Of a stretch of 64,000 nucleotides of DNA, positions 8,336 through 15,262 are shown in pieces; positions within the stretch are counted from its first letter, which is position 1, and each line of letters opens with the position of its first letter. Position numbers and translations under genes: made by a program. The notes below the pieces were generated by a model. The model saw only the letters and a list, made by a program, of their open reading frames with translations, ran no database searches and was not told the origin of the DNA. This DNA is from Streptomyces sp. NBC_00620. GTDB taxonomy: Bacteria > Actinomycetota > Actinomycetes > Streptomycetales > Streptomycetaceae. The stretch covers positions 310,001-374,000 of the forward strand of contig NZ_JAPENY010000001.1 of NCBI RefSeq assembly GCF_026341825.1, in the 5' to 3' direction.

Positions 8336-10054
8336 TCAGACCTCGTACGGCTGGACGACGATGAAATTGCCGGGCGCGCCGCGGAACTGGAGGTTCACGC
8401 TCTCGCCGGTGTCGCCGGGGTAGGCGTTCCGGCGCATCCGCACCTGGCTGGAGACGATCACCTGGGAGGCCGCGGACCAGGCGACGACCGCGTTGCAGTC
8501 GGCGAACGTCGTGGGCGTGACGGGCAGCACGACGGGCGCGCCATGCGTCTTCACGACGATCGTGCCGGTCCCCTGGAACTGCATCGTGAAGAGCGCGCCC
8601 CCGGGGATGCCGTGCCCCTCGATCCTGCGGACCTCGTACTGAAGCGTCTCGTCGAAGGCGAGGACGCTCTCGGCGGACACACAGATCCCGTCGCCCTGGA
8701 GTTCGATGGGGTGCACATGGGCGCCGTTCTCGGCGAGGAACACCTGGCCGCGACCCGAACAGCGCATCAGCTGCATCTCCTGGCCGGTCGCGTTGCCCAC
8801 GATCCGCCCGGCGAAGCCCGCGCCCTTGTAACTGAAGTCGACCTTGCCCTGGTAGAGCACCATGCTGCCCTGACGCGCCAGGACGGCCTGATCACCACCC
8901 GCGCCGAGGTCGACGCGGACCATCTTCTTGTTCTGCTGGGTCCAGCGCTGACCGGTGGGCGTCTCCTTGAAGGCCTGCAACGCGGCCGACACACCGGCAG
9001 CACCCTGCGGGGCTCCCTGGGGAACGCCGTACGGGGAGGGTGCGCCCGGCTGGCCCGGAATCTGGCCCGGGACCTGGCCGTACGGCGGCTGCTGACCGTA
9101 GCCGGGGGGTGCGGTGGGGGCCTGCTGGCCGTAACCCGGAGGCGCCGGCGGGGCCTGCTGGCCGTAACCGGGCGGCAGGGGAGCCGTCTGGCCGGGAGGC
9201 TGCTGACCGTAGCCCGGCGGCGGACCGGGCTGCCCCGGAGGCTGGGCGTACGGTGCGGGGCCCGGGGGCGGCACGCTTCCGCCAGGCGGAGTGTGCAGGG
9301 GCGCGACGATGGTCGGCGCGGCGTGCACCGAGGGCGCGGGCGCCGGGGCGGGAGGCGGTGTGGTTCGCGCCGGCGGCGCGAAGCCCTGCGCGGCGGGCCC
9401 CGGCGCGGGTGCCGGGGCGGGCGCGGGTGCGGACGGCGCGCCGAACGCAGGGGGCGCGGTGGCCTGGGCCGGCGGTGCGAAGGACGGCGCGGCGGCGGCC
9501 TGCGGCTGCTGCGCGGCGGGCTCCTCCTCGGCCACCTCGCCGCCGAAGTTCTTCAGCAGCGCGTCGAGCCCGCCGTCGAAGCCCTGTCCCACGGCGGCGA
9601 ACCGCCAGACGTCCTTCAAGTAGAAGTCGCCCAGCATCACGGCACGCTCCGTGGAGAACTCCCCGCCGCTGAACGAGTACCGGGCCACCTCTTCGCCGCC
9701 CGCGACGATGCGGAGATATCCGGGAGCGATCTGGGACATCTGCCCGGCACCGTCGAGTGTCGCCGTGAACGACAGTTTCTGGATCTGCGCCGGGATCCGG
9801 TCGAGCGTGACACGGAAGGACTCCGTGTCACCCGCCTGGGCACCGAGGAGCTGAATGGACTCCTCAGGGGACTTCGGCTGGTTGAAGAAGACGAAGTACT
9901 GGTCGTCCGAGAGCCGTTCGTCGGCGTCCAGGCCGAAGCAACTGATGTCGAAGGTCAGTCCGGGGCCGGCGATCTGCACACCTACGTACAGATCGGTGCC
10001 CGCGGTGAGGTCACTGATCTTGGCCTTGTGGCCGCGTTGGAATTCCCTGGCCAT
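8336..10054 (-). CDS. TerD-domain / AIM24-domain fusion protein
   Basis: A protein of 572 aa from the ATG at 10054 (MAREFQRGHKAKISDLTAGTD). Residues 1-180 form a TerD-type domain: FDISCFGLDADERLSDDQYF and FFNQPKSPEESIQLLG provide the acidic Ca-binding loops, and RAVMLGDFYLKDVWRFAAVG closes the domain. Residues about 185-350 are a Pro/Ala/Gly/Gln-rich linker with repeated PPGYGQQ-type units. The last 210 residues are an AIM24 domain (VLARQGSMVLYQGKVDF...VNLQFRGAPGNFIVVQPYEV). It is the promoter-proximal gene of a three-gene AIM24 operon. TerD proteins are linked to tellurite, phage and envelope stress; the fusion suggests a scaffold bridging the two families. Confidence 0.9.
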   Translation of the reverse strand: MAREFQRGHKAKISDLTAGTDLYVGVQIAGPGLTFDISCFGLDADERLSDDQYFVFFNQPKSPEESIQLLGAQAGDTESFRVTLDRIPAQIQKLSFTATLDGAGQMSQIAPGYLRIVAGGEEVARYSFSGGEFSTERAVMLGDFYLKDVWRFAAVGQGFDGGLDALLKNFGGEVAEEEPAAQQPQAAAAPSFAPPAQATAPPAFGAPSAPAPAPAPAPGPAAQGFAPPARTTPPPAPAPAPSVHAAPTIVAPLHTPPGGSVPPPGPAPYAQPPGQPGPPPGYGQQPPGQTAPLPPGYGQQAPPAPPGYGQQAPTAPPGYGQQPPYGQVPGQIPGQPGAPSPYGVPQGAPQGAAGVSAALQAFKETPTGQRWTQQNKKMVRVDLGAGGDQAVLARQGSMVLYQGKVDFSYKGAGFAGRIVGNATGQEMQLMRCSGRGQVFLAENGAHVHPIELQGDGICVSAESVLAFDETLQYEVRRIEGHGIPGGALFTMQFQGTGTIVVKTHGAPVVLPVTPTTFADCNAVVAWSAASQVIVSSQVRMRRNAYPGDTGESVNLQFRGAPGNFIVVQPYEV

Positions 10055-10199
10055 GCGTAACGACCGTCCCCCATCCCGAATGCAAGTACGTCGCGTCAGG
10101 CTAACGGCAAACGCCGACAGTGGAGGAAGCCGGTACAGACCCGGTACACAACCGCCCCTTCCGTACAGGCGGACCGCCTGCGGTGCGGGCGGACCGCAC

Positions 10200-10796
10200 C
10201 TACTCGTCGCGTTCGACGGGCGGATGGGGCAGCCGGTCGGCGGCCACCACCCCTTCGAGGTAGCCGCGCGCACGCTCCGTACGCGGATACGCCTCCAGGA
10301 GCCGCCAGAAGCGGGGCCCGTGACCTGGCACGAGCAGGTGCGCGAGTTCATGGACGAGGACGTAGTCGACGACGTACTCGGGCATGCCCTGCAGCCGGTG
10401 CGACAGCCGGATGCTGCCCTCGGACGGGGTGCACGAGCCCCAGCGCGTGTTCTGGTTGGTGACCCAGCGGACCGAGGTGGGCCGGGCCCGGCCGTCGAAG
10501 TACTGACCCGACAGACGTGCGGCGCGCTCGGTCAGCTCGGCGTCGCCGGGCACCCGTTTCTTCTCCTGGGCGGCCAGTTTGTCGAGCATGACGGTCACCC
10601 AGCGTTGTTCCTCCGCCTCGGACATCCGGGCGGGGATGAGCACAACGGTGCGATCGCCCTCGCGGTACGCGGAGACCGTTCTGCGCCGTCGCGCGCTCCT
10701 GCGGACCTCGATCGCGCTCGCCCCCGAGCCGCTCGGCGGCGGGCTCGTCGTACTGCGCTGTGGGTTTCCGGCGCGGTGCAGTGGGTCGGCGGGCAC
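10200..10796 (-). CDS. YgjP-like / DUF45 metallopeptidase
   Basis: A protein of 198 aa from the GTG at 10796. The zinc site HELAHLLVPGHGPRFW (HExxH plus downstream His) and the preceding NTRWGSCTPSEGSIRLSHRL stretch are diagnostic of the YgjP/WLM-related M48-like family. An Arg-rich segment at residues 30-42 (EVRRSARRRRTVSAYRE) is common in these proteins. It is cytoplasmic, with no signal peptide. A short inverted repeat (10183-10199, GTGCGG/CCGCAC) follows the stop and may terminate transcription before the TerD operon promoter. The substrate is unknown. It is divergent from the ThiF-like gene. Confidence 0.85.
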   Translation of the reverse strand: MPADPLHRAGNPQRSTTSPPPSGSGASAIEVRRSARRRRTVSAYREGDRTVVLIPARMSEAEEQRWVTVMLDKLAAQEKKRVPGDAELTERAARLSGQYFDGRARPTSVRWVTNQNTRWGSCTPSEGSIRLSHRLQGMPEYVVDYVLVHELAHLLVPGHGPRFWRLLEAYPRTERARGYLEGVVAADRLPHPPVERDE

Positions 10797-10899
10797 GCCC
10801 CGACGTTACCCGCTGCACATGGGGGAAGTCCCGTCCCCGGGACGGTTCGATGCCGATCCGCACCCTGTGCGCTTGATTTGTACGACGTATACCGCCGCC

Positions 10900-10908
10900 T
10901 GTGGATAA
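10900..10908 (-). promoter_or_regulatory. DnaA-box 9-mer (TTATCCACA)
   Basis: A perfect DnaA-box sequence on the minus strand, 107 bp before the ThiF-like start and 104 bp before the YgjP-like start (divergent promoter region). It is one of four such 9-mers in the window, all intergenic. Confidence 0.45.
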
Positions 10909-11014
10909 CTTTCGGCACCCCCGGGCCGCGAAGGGCATGCTGGCATTCGGTCGGCGAAGCGGGACCCACACCCGCCGACACACGGGGACGTTCCACGGAC
11001 TACGGGGGTAGGTC

Positions 11015-12196
11015 ATGCATCCGATCGTGAAGCCCGCGCTTCGGCGTGGCTGGCGAGATCTCAACACCGTCCAGTTCGGAATGGCACCCGCGCACGCCAT
11101 AGTCCTTGGCCCGGTGGACACGGCGACGGGCAGCTTCCTCGATCTCCTCAACGGGACACGCGGGCTGCCGCTCCTGCGCGACGAGGGGCGCAGGATGGGG
11201 TTCCCCGACGGCCATGTCGACGGACTGCTGGAGCGGCTGGCCCGGTCCGGTCTGCTGGACGACACGACGGGAGGCGGCCCGGCTGCGGATGCCTTGCGTA
11301 AGAAGAAGGCTGTCCTCGACCGGCTGCGCCCCGACCTCGCGTCCCTCTCCCTCGTCGCTCCCGAACCGGGCGAAGGTATGAAACGCCTGGCCGCCCGCCG
11401 CTCACTGCGCGTACAGGTGCGAGGCGCCGGCCGGGTCGGAGTAACCCTGGCCTCGCTGCTCGCCGGCGCGGGCGTCGGCGAGGTCGATGTCCGCGACAGC
11501 GGCTGCGTCGAGCCATGGGACGTCGCACCGGGCGGCCTGCCCGCCGAGTCCATCGGCGAGCGCCGGGAGGAAGCCGCCCGGCGCGCCGTGCGCCGAGCGG
11601 CACCGGACCGTCCCCCGCGGACGACCCCGGACGGGGAGGAACTCGGACTGTCACTGGTGATCCTCACCCCGCGGGACGGCCTCGCCGTCCACGCGCCCGA
11701 CCCGGCGGCGACCGAGCCGCTGATCACCTCGGGGACACCGCATCTGTACGCGGGTGTCGTGGAGGGGACGGGTGTCGTGGGCCCTCTGGTCCTGCCGGGC
11801 GACACGGGCTGCGCGGGCTGTCTGGACCAGGGGCGCGTCGACCGGGATCCGACCTGGCCACGCCTGCTCGCGCAGTGGCGCTCCGGTCAGCAGCGCCAGG
11901 TCCCGGCGTGCGACCTCGCGCTGGCGGCCGGCGTCGCCGGAATGGCCGCGGGTCACGCGCTGGCCTTCCTCGACGGAGGGTTGCCGTCAAGCGCCGGAGC
12001 ACGCTGGGAGGCGTCCGTGCCGGGCTTCGACTGGCACTCGAGACCGGTCTGGTCGCATCCCGCATGCCCCTGCGGCGCAGCGGAGAAAGGTAAGAAGGGG
12101 GAGCGCGCCTCGGAGGACGGGGAGTCGCACGAGACAATGGCGGGGCAACAGCCGTACGCGGCTCGGCTGTCCGGTACTTGGAGGGCGCATGTCTGA
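11015..12196 (+). CDS. ThiF/ocin-ThiF-like E1 superfamily protein
   Basis: A protein of 393 aa. Residues 1-85 (VLGPVDTATGSFLDLLNGTR...VDGLLERLARSGLLDD) resemble the winged-helix leader-binding module that precedes ThiF domains in azole-forming RiPP enzymes. Residues about 128-300 hold an E1-like Rossmann fold with GAGRVGVTLASLLAGAGVGEVDV. Zinc ligands are GCAGCLDQ near residue 270 and HPACPCG near 350. No YcaO gene or precursor peptide is seen nearby. The C-terminal 45 residues are charged and low complexity. The last 8 bp overlap the ABC1-kinase gene, whose SD lies inside this ORF. The biochemical role is unknown; a peptide-binding or adenylating role is inferred. Confidence 0.75.
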   Translation: MHPIVKPALRRGWRDLNTVQFGMAPAHAIVLGPVDTATGSFLDLLNGTRGLPLLRDEGRRMGFPDGHVDGLLERLARSGLLDDTTGGGPAADALRKKKAVLDRLRPDLASLSLVAPEPGEGMKRLAARRSLRVQVRGAGRVGVTLASLLAGAGVGEVDVRDSGCVEPWDVAPGGLPAESIGERREEAARRAVRRAAPDRPPRTTPDGEELGLSLVILTPRDGLAVHAPDPAATEPLITSGTPHLYAGVVEGTGVVGPLVLPGDTGCAGCLDQGRVDRDPTWPRLLAQWRSGQQRQVPACDLALAAGVAGMAAGHALAFLDGGLPSSAGARWEASVPGFDWHSRPVWSHPACPCGAAEKGKKGERASEDGESHETMAGQQPYAARLSGTWRAHV

Positions 12197-13553
12197 TCTT
12201 CCCCGGAAGGCAGTCACCCGTACGGCCAAACTCGCCGCGCTGCCACTCGGCTTCGCCGGGCGCGCCACGTGGGGGCTCGGCAAACGGATCGGCGGGAAGT
12301 CGGCGGAGATCGTGGGCCGCGAGCTGCAGCAGCGCACGGCGGAGCAGCTGTTCAAGGTGCTCGGTGAGCTCAAGGGCGGGGCGATGAAGTTCGGGCAGGC
12401 AATGTCCGTCTTCGAGTCGGCGCTGCCCGAAGAGGTCGCGGGACCGTATCGCGCGGCGCTGACGAAGCTCCAGGAGGCGGCGCCTCCCATGCCGACCCGC
12501 ACCGTGCACTCCGTGCTGGAGGAGCGGCTCGGCGCGGAGTGGTCCGAGCTGTTCCTCGAGTTCGAGGACAAGCCGTCCGCGGCGGCCTCGATCGGCCAGG
12601 TGCACCACGCGGTGTGGCACGACGGCCGAGAGGTCGCGGTGAAGGTGCAGTACCCCGGAGCGGGCGAGGCGCTGCTCTCCGATCTGACCCAGCTCAGCCG
12701 GTTCGCCAGGCTTCTCGGCCCGCTGATCCCGGGGATGGACATCAAGCCGCTCATCGCGGAACTGCGCGACCGGGTGTCCGAGGAGCTCGACTACGGACTC
12801 GAGGCGCAGGCCCAGACCGTTCATGCGGAGGAATTCGCGGGCGACCCGGATGTCCTCGTACCGGCGGTGGTCCACCAGTGCGACCAGATTCTGGTCACCG
12901 AATGGATCGACGGCATACCCATGTCGGAGGTGATCTCCGAAGGCACCCAGGAGCAGCGCGACCGTGCCGGCCAACTGCTGGCCCGTTTCCTCTTCTCGGG
13001 CCCGGCCCGCACCGGACTGCTGCACGCCGATCCGCACCCGGGCAACTTCCGTCTCCTGCCGGACGAGAAGAACGGCTGGCGTCTCGGCGTCCTGGACTTC
13101 GGCACGGTGGACCGCCTCCCGGGCGGCCTGCCGTCGACGATCGGCGAGTCCCTCCGCATGACCCTCGACGGCGAGGCCGAGGCGGTCTACGAACTGCTCT
13201 GCGAGGAGGGCTTCGTCAAGGAGTCCATAGAGCTCGAACCCGACGCGGTCCTGGACTACCTCCTGCCCATCATCGAACCGGCCCAGGTGGACGAGTTCAC
13301 CTTCACCCGAGGCTGGATGCGCAGCCAGGCCGCCCGGGTCGGCGACCCCCGCTCCCCCGCCTACCAGTTGGGCAAGCGGCTCAACCTGCCCCCGTCGTAT
13401 CTCCTGATACACCGCGTGACCCTGAGCACCATCGGTGTCCTGTGCCAACTGGGCGCGACGGTCCGGCTGCGCGACGAGCTGGAGGAGTGGCTGCCCGGAT
13501 TCCTACCGGGGGATGAGCTGGCGGACGGGACGGGGACGGCCGCCGAGGCCTGA
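12189..13553 (+). CDS. ABC1/UbiB (AarF) family atypical kinase
   Basis: A protein of 454 aa from the ATG at 12189, SD GGAGGG 4 nt upstream. Family motifs are all present: KxGQ (GAMKFGQAMSVFESALPEE), the Ala-rich nucleotide loop (AAASIGQVHHAVWHDG), the lysine strand (VAVKVQYPG), the catalytic loop LLHADPHPGNFRL and the metal-binding DFG (VLDFGTV). This family controls ubiquinone or isoprenoid lipid metabolism in other organisms; Streptomyces uses menaquinone, so the client here is open. It is translationally coupled to the ThiF-like gene. The orthologous gene in M. tuberculosis sits next to whiB7, as it does here. Confidence 0.9.
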   Translation: MSDLPRKAVTRTAKLAALPLGFAGRATWGLGKRIGGKSAEIVGRELQQRTAEQLFKVLGELKGGAMKFGQAMSVFESALPEEVAGPYRAALTKLQEAAPPMPTRTVHSVLEERLGAEWSELFLEFEDKPSAAASIGQVHHAVWHDGREVAVKVQYPGAGEALLSDLTQLSRFARLLGPLIPGMDIKPLIAELRDRVSEELDYGLEAQAQTVHAEEFAGDPDVLVPAVVHQCDQILVTEWIDGIPMSEVISEGTQEQRDRAGQLLARFLFSGPARTGLLHADPHPGNFRLLPDEKNGWRLGVLDFGTVDRLPGGLPSTIGESLRMTLDGEAEAVYELLCEEGFVKESIELEPDAVLDYLLPIIEPAQVDEFTFTRGWMRSQAARVGDPRSPAYQLGKRLNLPPSYLLIHRVTLSTIGVLCQLGATVRLRDELEEWLPGFLPGDELADGTGTAAEA

Positions 13554-13564
13554 CGAGAGGCGGT

Positions 13565-13831
13565 TCACCACCACGCGGAGTCCAGCCGCCCCTCGATCGC
13601 CCTCAGATGTGTGCGAGCGCAGCTGTCACAGAAGTAGTGGCGGGTGCCGTTCTCCATGGAACAGGTCCAAGTCGGCTGGGGGCCGTCCGCCGAGGTGCCG
13701 CATCGGGCGCACACGATGTGCTGGGCCTCTGCCGCGTCGGGCCGCTGCGCTGAGCCGGTGCTGTCACTGTCCCCGGGAAGACTCGTCACCCGGCGACGAT
13801 ATCGCCGTGATCGGCGGTTCGCCGGACACAA
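13565..13831 (-). CDS. small zinc-ribbon-like protein, unknown function
   Basis: Up to 88 aa from the ATG at 13831; a GTG at 13789 would give 74 aa. It contains two CxxC pairs, IVCARCGTSADG and HYFCDSCARTHLRAIE, spaced like a treble-clef or ribbon metal site, plus TWTCSMENGT. The C-terminus ends in two Trp residues. The start is uncertain because neither candidate has a good SD. It is convergent with the ABC1-kinase gene, 11 bp away, and lies downstream of the wblC operon beyond a terminator. A binding or regulatory role is possible but unproven. Confidence 0.6.
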   Translation of the reverse strand: MCPANRRSRRYRRRVTSLPGDSDSTGSAQRPDAAEAQHIVCARCGTSADGPQPTWTCSMENGTRHYFCDSCARTHLRAIEGRLDSAWW

Positions 13832-13837
13832 CGCACC

Positions 13838-13869
13838 GCGGGGGCCGGTCCGGACGGACCGACCCCCGC
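13838..13869 (-). terminator. terminator after the wblC operon
   Basis: An inverted repeat of 15 bp with one mismatch (13838-13852/13855-13869, core GGTCCG-GA-CGGACC, outer GCGGGGG/CCCCCGC) begins 42 bp beyond the stop of the minus-strand gene that follows wblC. A weak U-tract is typical of this G+C range. Confidence 0.65.
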
Positions 13870-13910
13870 GAGGAGTTACTGCTTGCGACTACTGCTTGCG
13901 ACTGCCTCGG

Positions 13911-14234
13911 CTACTGCATGACCGCCATGGCCAGCGCACGCCGGGCTCGCATCGAAGCGCGCTCGGCACGACGCTGCATCCGGCGGGCGGTCGCCAGGCG
14001 CACGGCCCGGCGTTCCCGTTCGGCCTCGTGCAGTCGCTCGTGCATATGCGCACGAGCCAGGGCTTCTGGAATGAGTTGCATCTCTCGGGTCCTGTTCTGA
14101 CGCGAGTCGTTCGCGTCGGTGGAGGTGAAGTCTGGGATCGCGGAGCCAGTGGGCTCGCTGGTGGACGGCTTCATCGGGGCCTGTTTCTTGGGGTCGTTCG
14201 TCAGGGGGCGGTCGATCGTTCCTCGGATGTTCAT
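13911..14234 (-). CDS. small basic helical protein co-transcribed with wblC
   Basis: A protein of 107 aa. The ATG overlaps the wblC stop codon (ATGA), so translation is coupled. Third-position G/C is high from this first codon, supporting the long form; an internal ATG at 14081 (AGGA 8 nt upstream) would give a 56-aa protein. The second half (MQLIPEALARAHMHERLHEA through AERASMRARRALAMAVMQ) is strongly basic, Arg/Ala rich and probably one long helix. No domain is recognised. It may assist or modulate WblC, but that is only inferred from coupling. Confidence 0.6.
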   Translation of the reverse strand: MNIRGTIDRPLTNDPKKQAPMKPSTSEPTGSAIPDFTSTDANDSRQNRTREMQLIPEALARAHMHERLHEAERERRAVRLATARRMQRRAERASMRARRALAMAVMQ

Positions 14235-14599
14235 GCCGCGACCGGGTTCTTGCGCGGGCGGCCACGCGGCCGCTTGCGGGCCACGACGACACCCTGGACG
14301 AACAGCTCGCCACCCCAGACGCCCCAGGGCTCACGCCGCTCCTTGGCACCGGCGAGGCAGGCCTCGACCAGCGGGCAGGTACGGCAGAGGGACTTGGCGT
14401 ACTCGACGTCGGCCGGCGACTCGGCGAAGAAGACCTCCGGGTCGTAGGAACGGCAGGGGACGGGTACGCCGAGGTTCTCGATGGCGTCGTCGAGCGCGGT
14501 GAGCGCAGTGAGCGGGATCAAGGTGGAGTCCTCCGTGAGGCCGGGCGGGGAGATCGTTTCGGAAGGCGGTACGGACGGGGCGTGCGCTTCGAGTTGCAC
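14231..14599 (-). CDS. wblC: WhiB-family transcriptional regulator WblC (WhiB7 orthologue)
   Basis: A protein of 122 aa from the GTG at 14599 with GAGGAAG upstream; a TTG at 14710 in the same frame falls within the terminator tail and is not credible. The four Fe-S cysteines are VPCRSYDPE and SLCRTCPLVEAC. The WhiB turn is GVWGGELF, and the tail RKRPRGRPRKN is the AT-hook that marks the WhiB7/WblC branch. It binds the principal sigma factor and activates ribosome-protection, efflux and antibiotic-stress genes. The family is known for transcriptional attenuation through a leader ORF; here a 600-nt leader, a leader ORF and a terminator are all visible upstream. uvrD2 is immediately upstream on the same strand, as in mycobacteria. 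Confidence 0.93.
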   Translation of the reverse strand: MQLEAHAPSVPPSETISPPGLTEDSTLIPLTALTALDDAIENLGVPVPCRSYDPEVFFAESPADVEYAKSLCRTCPLVEACLAGAKERREPWGVWGGELFVQGVVVARKRPRGRPRKNPVAA

Positions 14600-14715
14600 G
14601 GTTGGTCTTCCTCGTCTGGTCGTGCCGGCCGGTTGGCCGGTTGGCGGCTGGTACCGGGTTCTTTTCTTGTCCCGAGGCCCCTTCGCTCTGCCGTCCCCGG
14701 TCGGGGACAAACAGA

Positions 14716-14750
14716 AGGGCCGCGGATCCCGGGTGGGGTTCCGCGGCCCT
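14716..14750 (-). terminator. intrinsic terminator/attenuator in the wblC leader
   Basis: A perfect 11-bp stem (14740-14750 with 14716-14726, AGGGCCGCGGA/TCCGCGGCCCT, loop 13 nt) is followed on the minus strand by TTCTGTTTGTCC. It lies between the leader-ORF stop (14774) and the wblC start (14599). A second hairpin, GCCTGAT-N5-ATCAGGC (14761-14779), overlaps the leader stop codon. The leader segment 14795-14803 can pair with 14745-14753 at the terminator base, giving a candidate anti-terminator. Confidence 0.75.
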
Positions 14751-14773
14751 GAAGGCGCCGGCCTGATCGAGAA

Positions 14774-15100
14774 TCAGGCTGGATCACTCCAGGGTTCAGG
14801 CCCACGGAAGGCCCACATCGTGTGGTGCTGCTTCGTCTGCTTCACGGATCCGGCACCGGCTGCGGCAAAGGCATAGGCACGCGCCTCTGCCACTACTGCT
14901 GCTGCTTCCAGTGCCTGGGTCGGTCGCTCATTGCGCTCACGGATGGGAAGACCCGCGAGAGACACGGAGGACGCCGGCCGGACAGCAGGAATGCCGGACA
15001 GACCGGTGCCCAGGTTCGAGACGCCGAGCAGGCACGTGGAGACGACCGAGCGATCGGTCAATTTGGCGGTGCTGATGAAGCTCGTGGTGATGCTGATCAC
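14774..15100 (-). CDS. wblC leader ORF (108 codons)
   Basis: GTG at 15100 with AGGAGG 8 nt upstream, an excellent ribosome site. The product begins VISITTSFISTAKLTDRSVV and ends HTMWAFRGPEPWSDPA. The first half has normal G/C third positions; the second half has unusually many A- or T-ending codons (for example a GAA-GCA-GCA-GCA-GTA run), so the RNA rather than the protein may be selected. A nested 14-codon frame from ATG (MWAFRGPEPW...) shares the same stop. The stop lies 24 nt before the terminator stem. It is likely a ribosome-position sensor for wblC attenuation rather than an enzyme. Confidence 0.6.
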   Translation of the reverse strand: MISITTSFISTAKLTDRSVVSTCLLGVSNLGTGLSGIPAVRPASSVSLAGLPIRERNERPTQALEAAAVVAEARAYAFAAAGAGSVKQTKQHHTMWAFRGPEPWSDPA

Positions 15101-15166
15101 TGGAATCGCCTCCTCTCGGCGTCTAGGGGGACCGGGGTGAACCAGTCCGACGGTTATTAAGTACAG

Positions 15167-15204
15167 CACGGAACCTGGGCCTCGGAGAAGGCCGCCGTTC
15201 CGTG
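15167..15204 (-). other. 5'-terminal hairpin of the wblC leader RNA
   Basis: CACGGAAC (15204-15197 on the minus strand) pairs perfectly with GTTCCGTG (15174-15167), with an inner GGCC/GGCC helix. It would form at the very 5' end of the transcript predicted from the promoter at 15210-15249. A 5' hairpin could stabilise the leader RNA. Confidence 0.5.
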
Positions 15205-15209
15205 TTAAG

Positions 15210-15249
15210 AACCTATGGGGATTGCTGGGGCATGCGCAAACTATTTTTT
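15210..15249 (-). promoter_or_regulatory. wblC promoter with AT-rich block beside -35
   Basis: On the minus strand: -10 TAGGTT (15215-15210), an 18-bp spacer, -35 TTGCGC (15239-15234), and immediately upstream the AT block AAAAAATAG (15250-15242). An A/T-rich stretch abutting -35 is the hallmark of WhiB7-activated promoters, consistent with autoactivation. The predicted start is near 15203, giving a leader of about 600 nt. Confidence 0.65.
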
Positions 15250-15262
15250 CGACGAGTTTGTA

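Noticed and set aside
11724..13448. 574-codon minus-strand frame over the ABC1 kinase gene
   Set aside because: Antisense to a gene with all kinase-like motifs. Composition is Arg/Leu/Gly rich and no motif is seen.
14231..14710. Longer wblC form starting at the TTG at 14710
   Set aside because: The start would lie in the tail of the attenuator terminator and adds non-conserved sequence. The GTG at 14599 has a proper SD and gives the usual family length.
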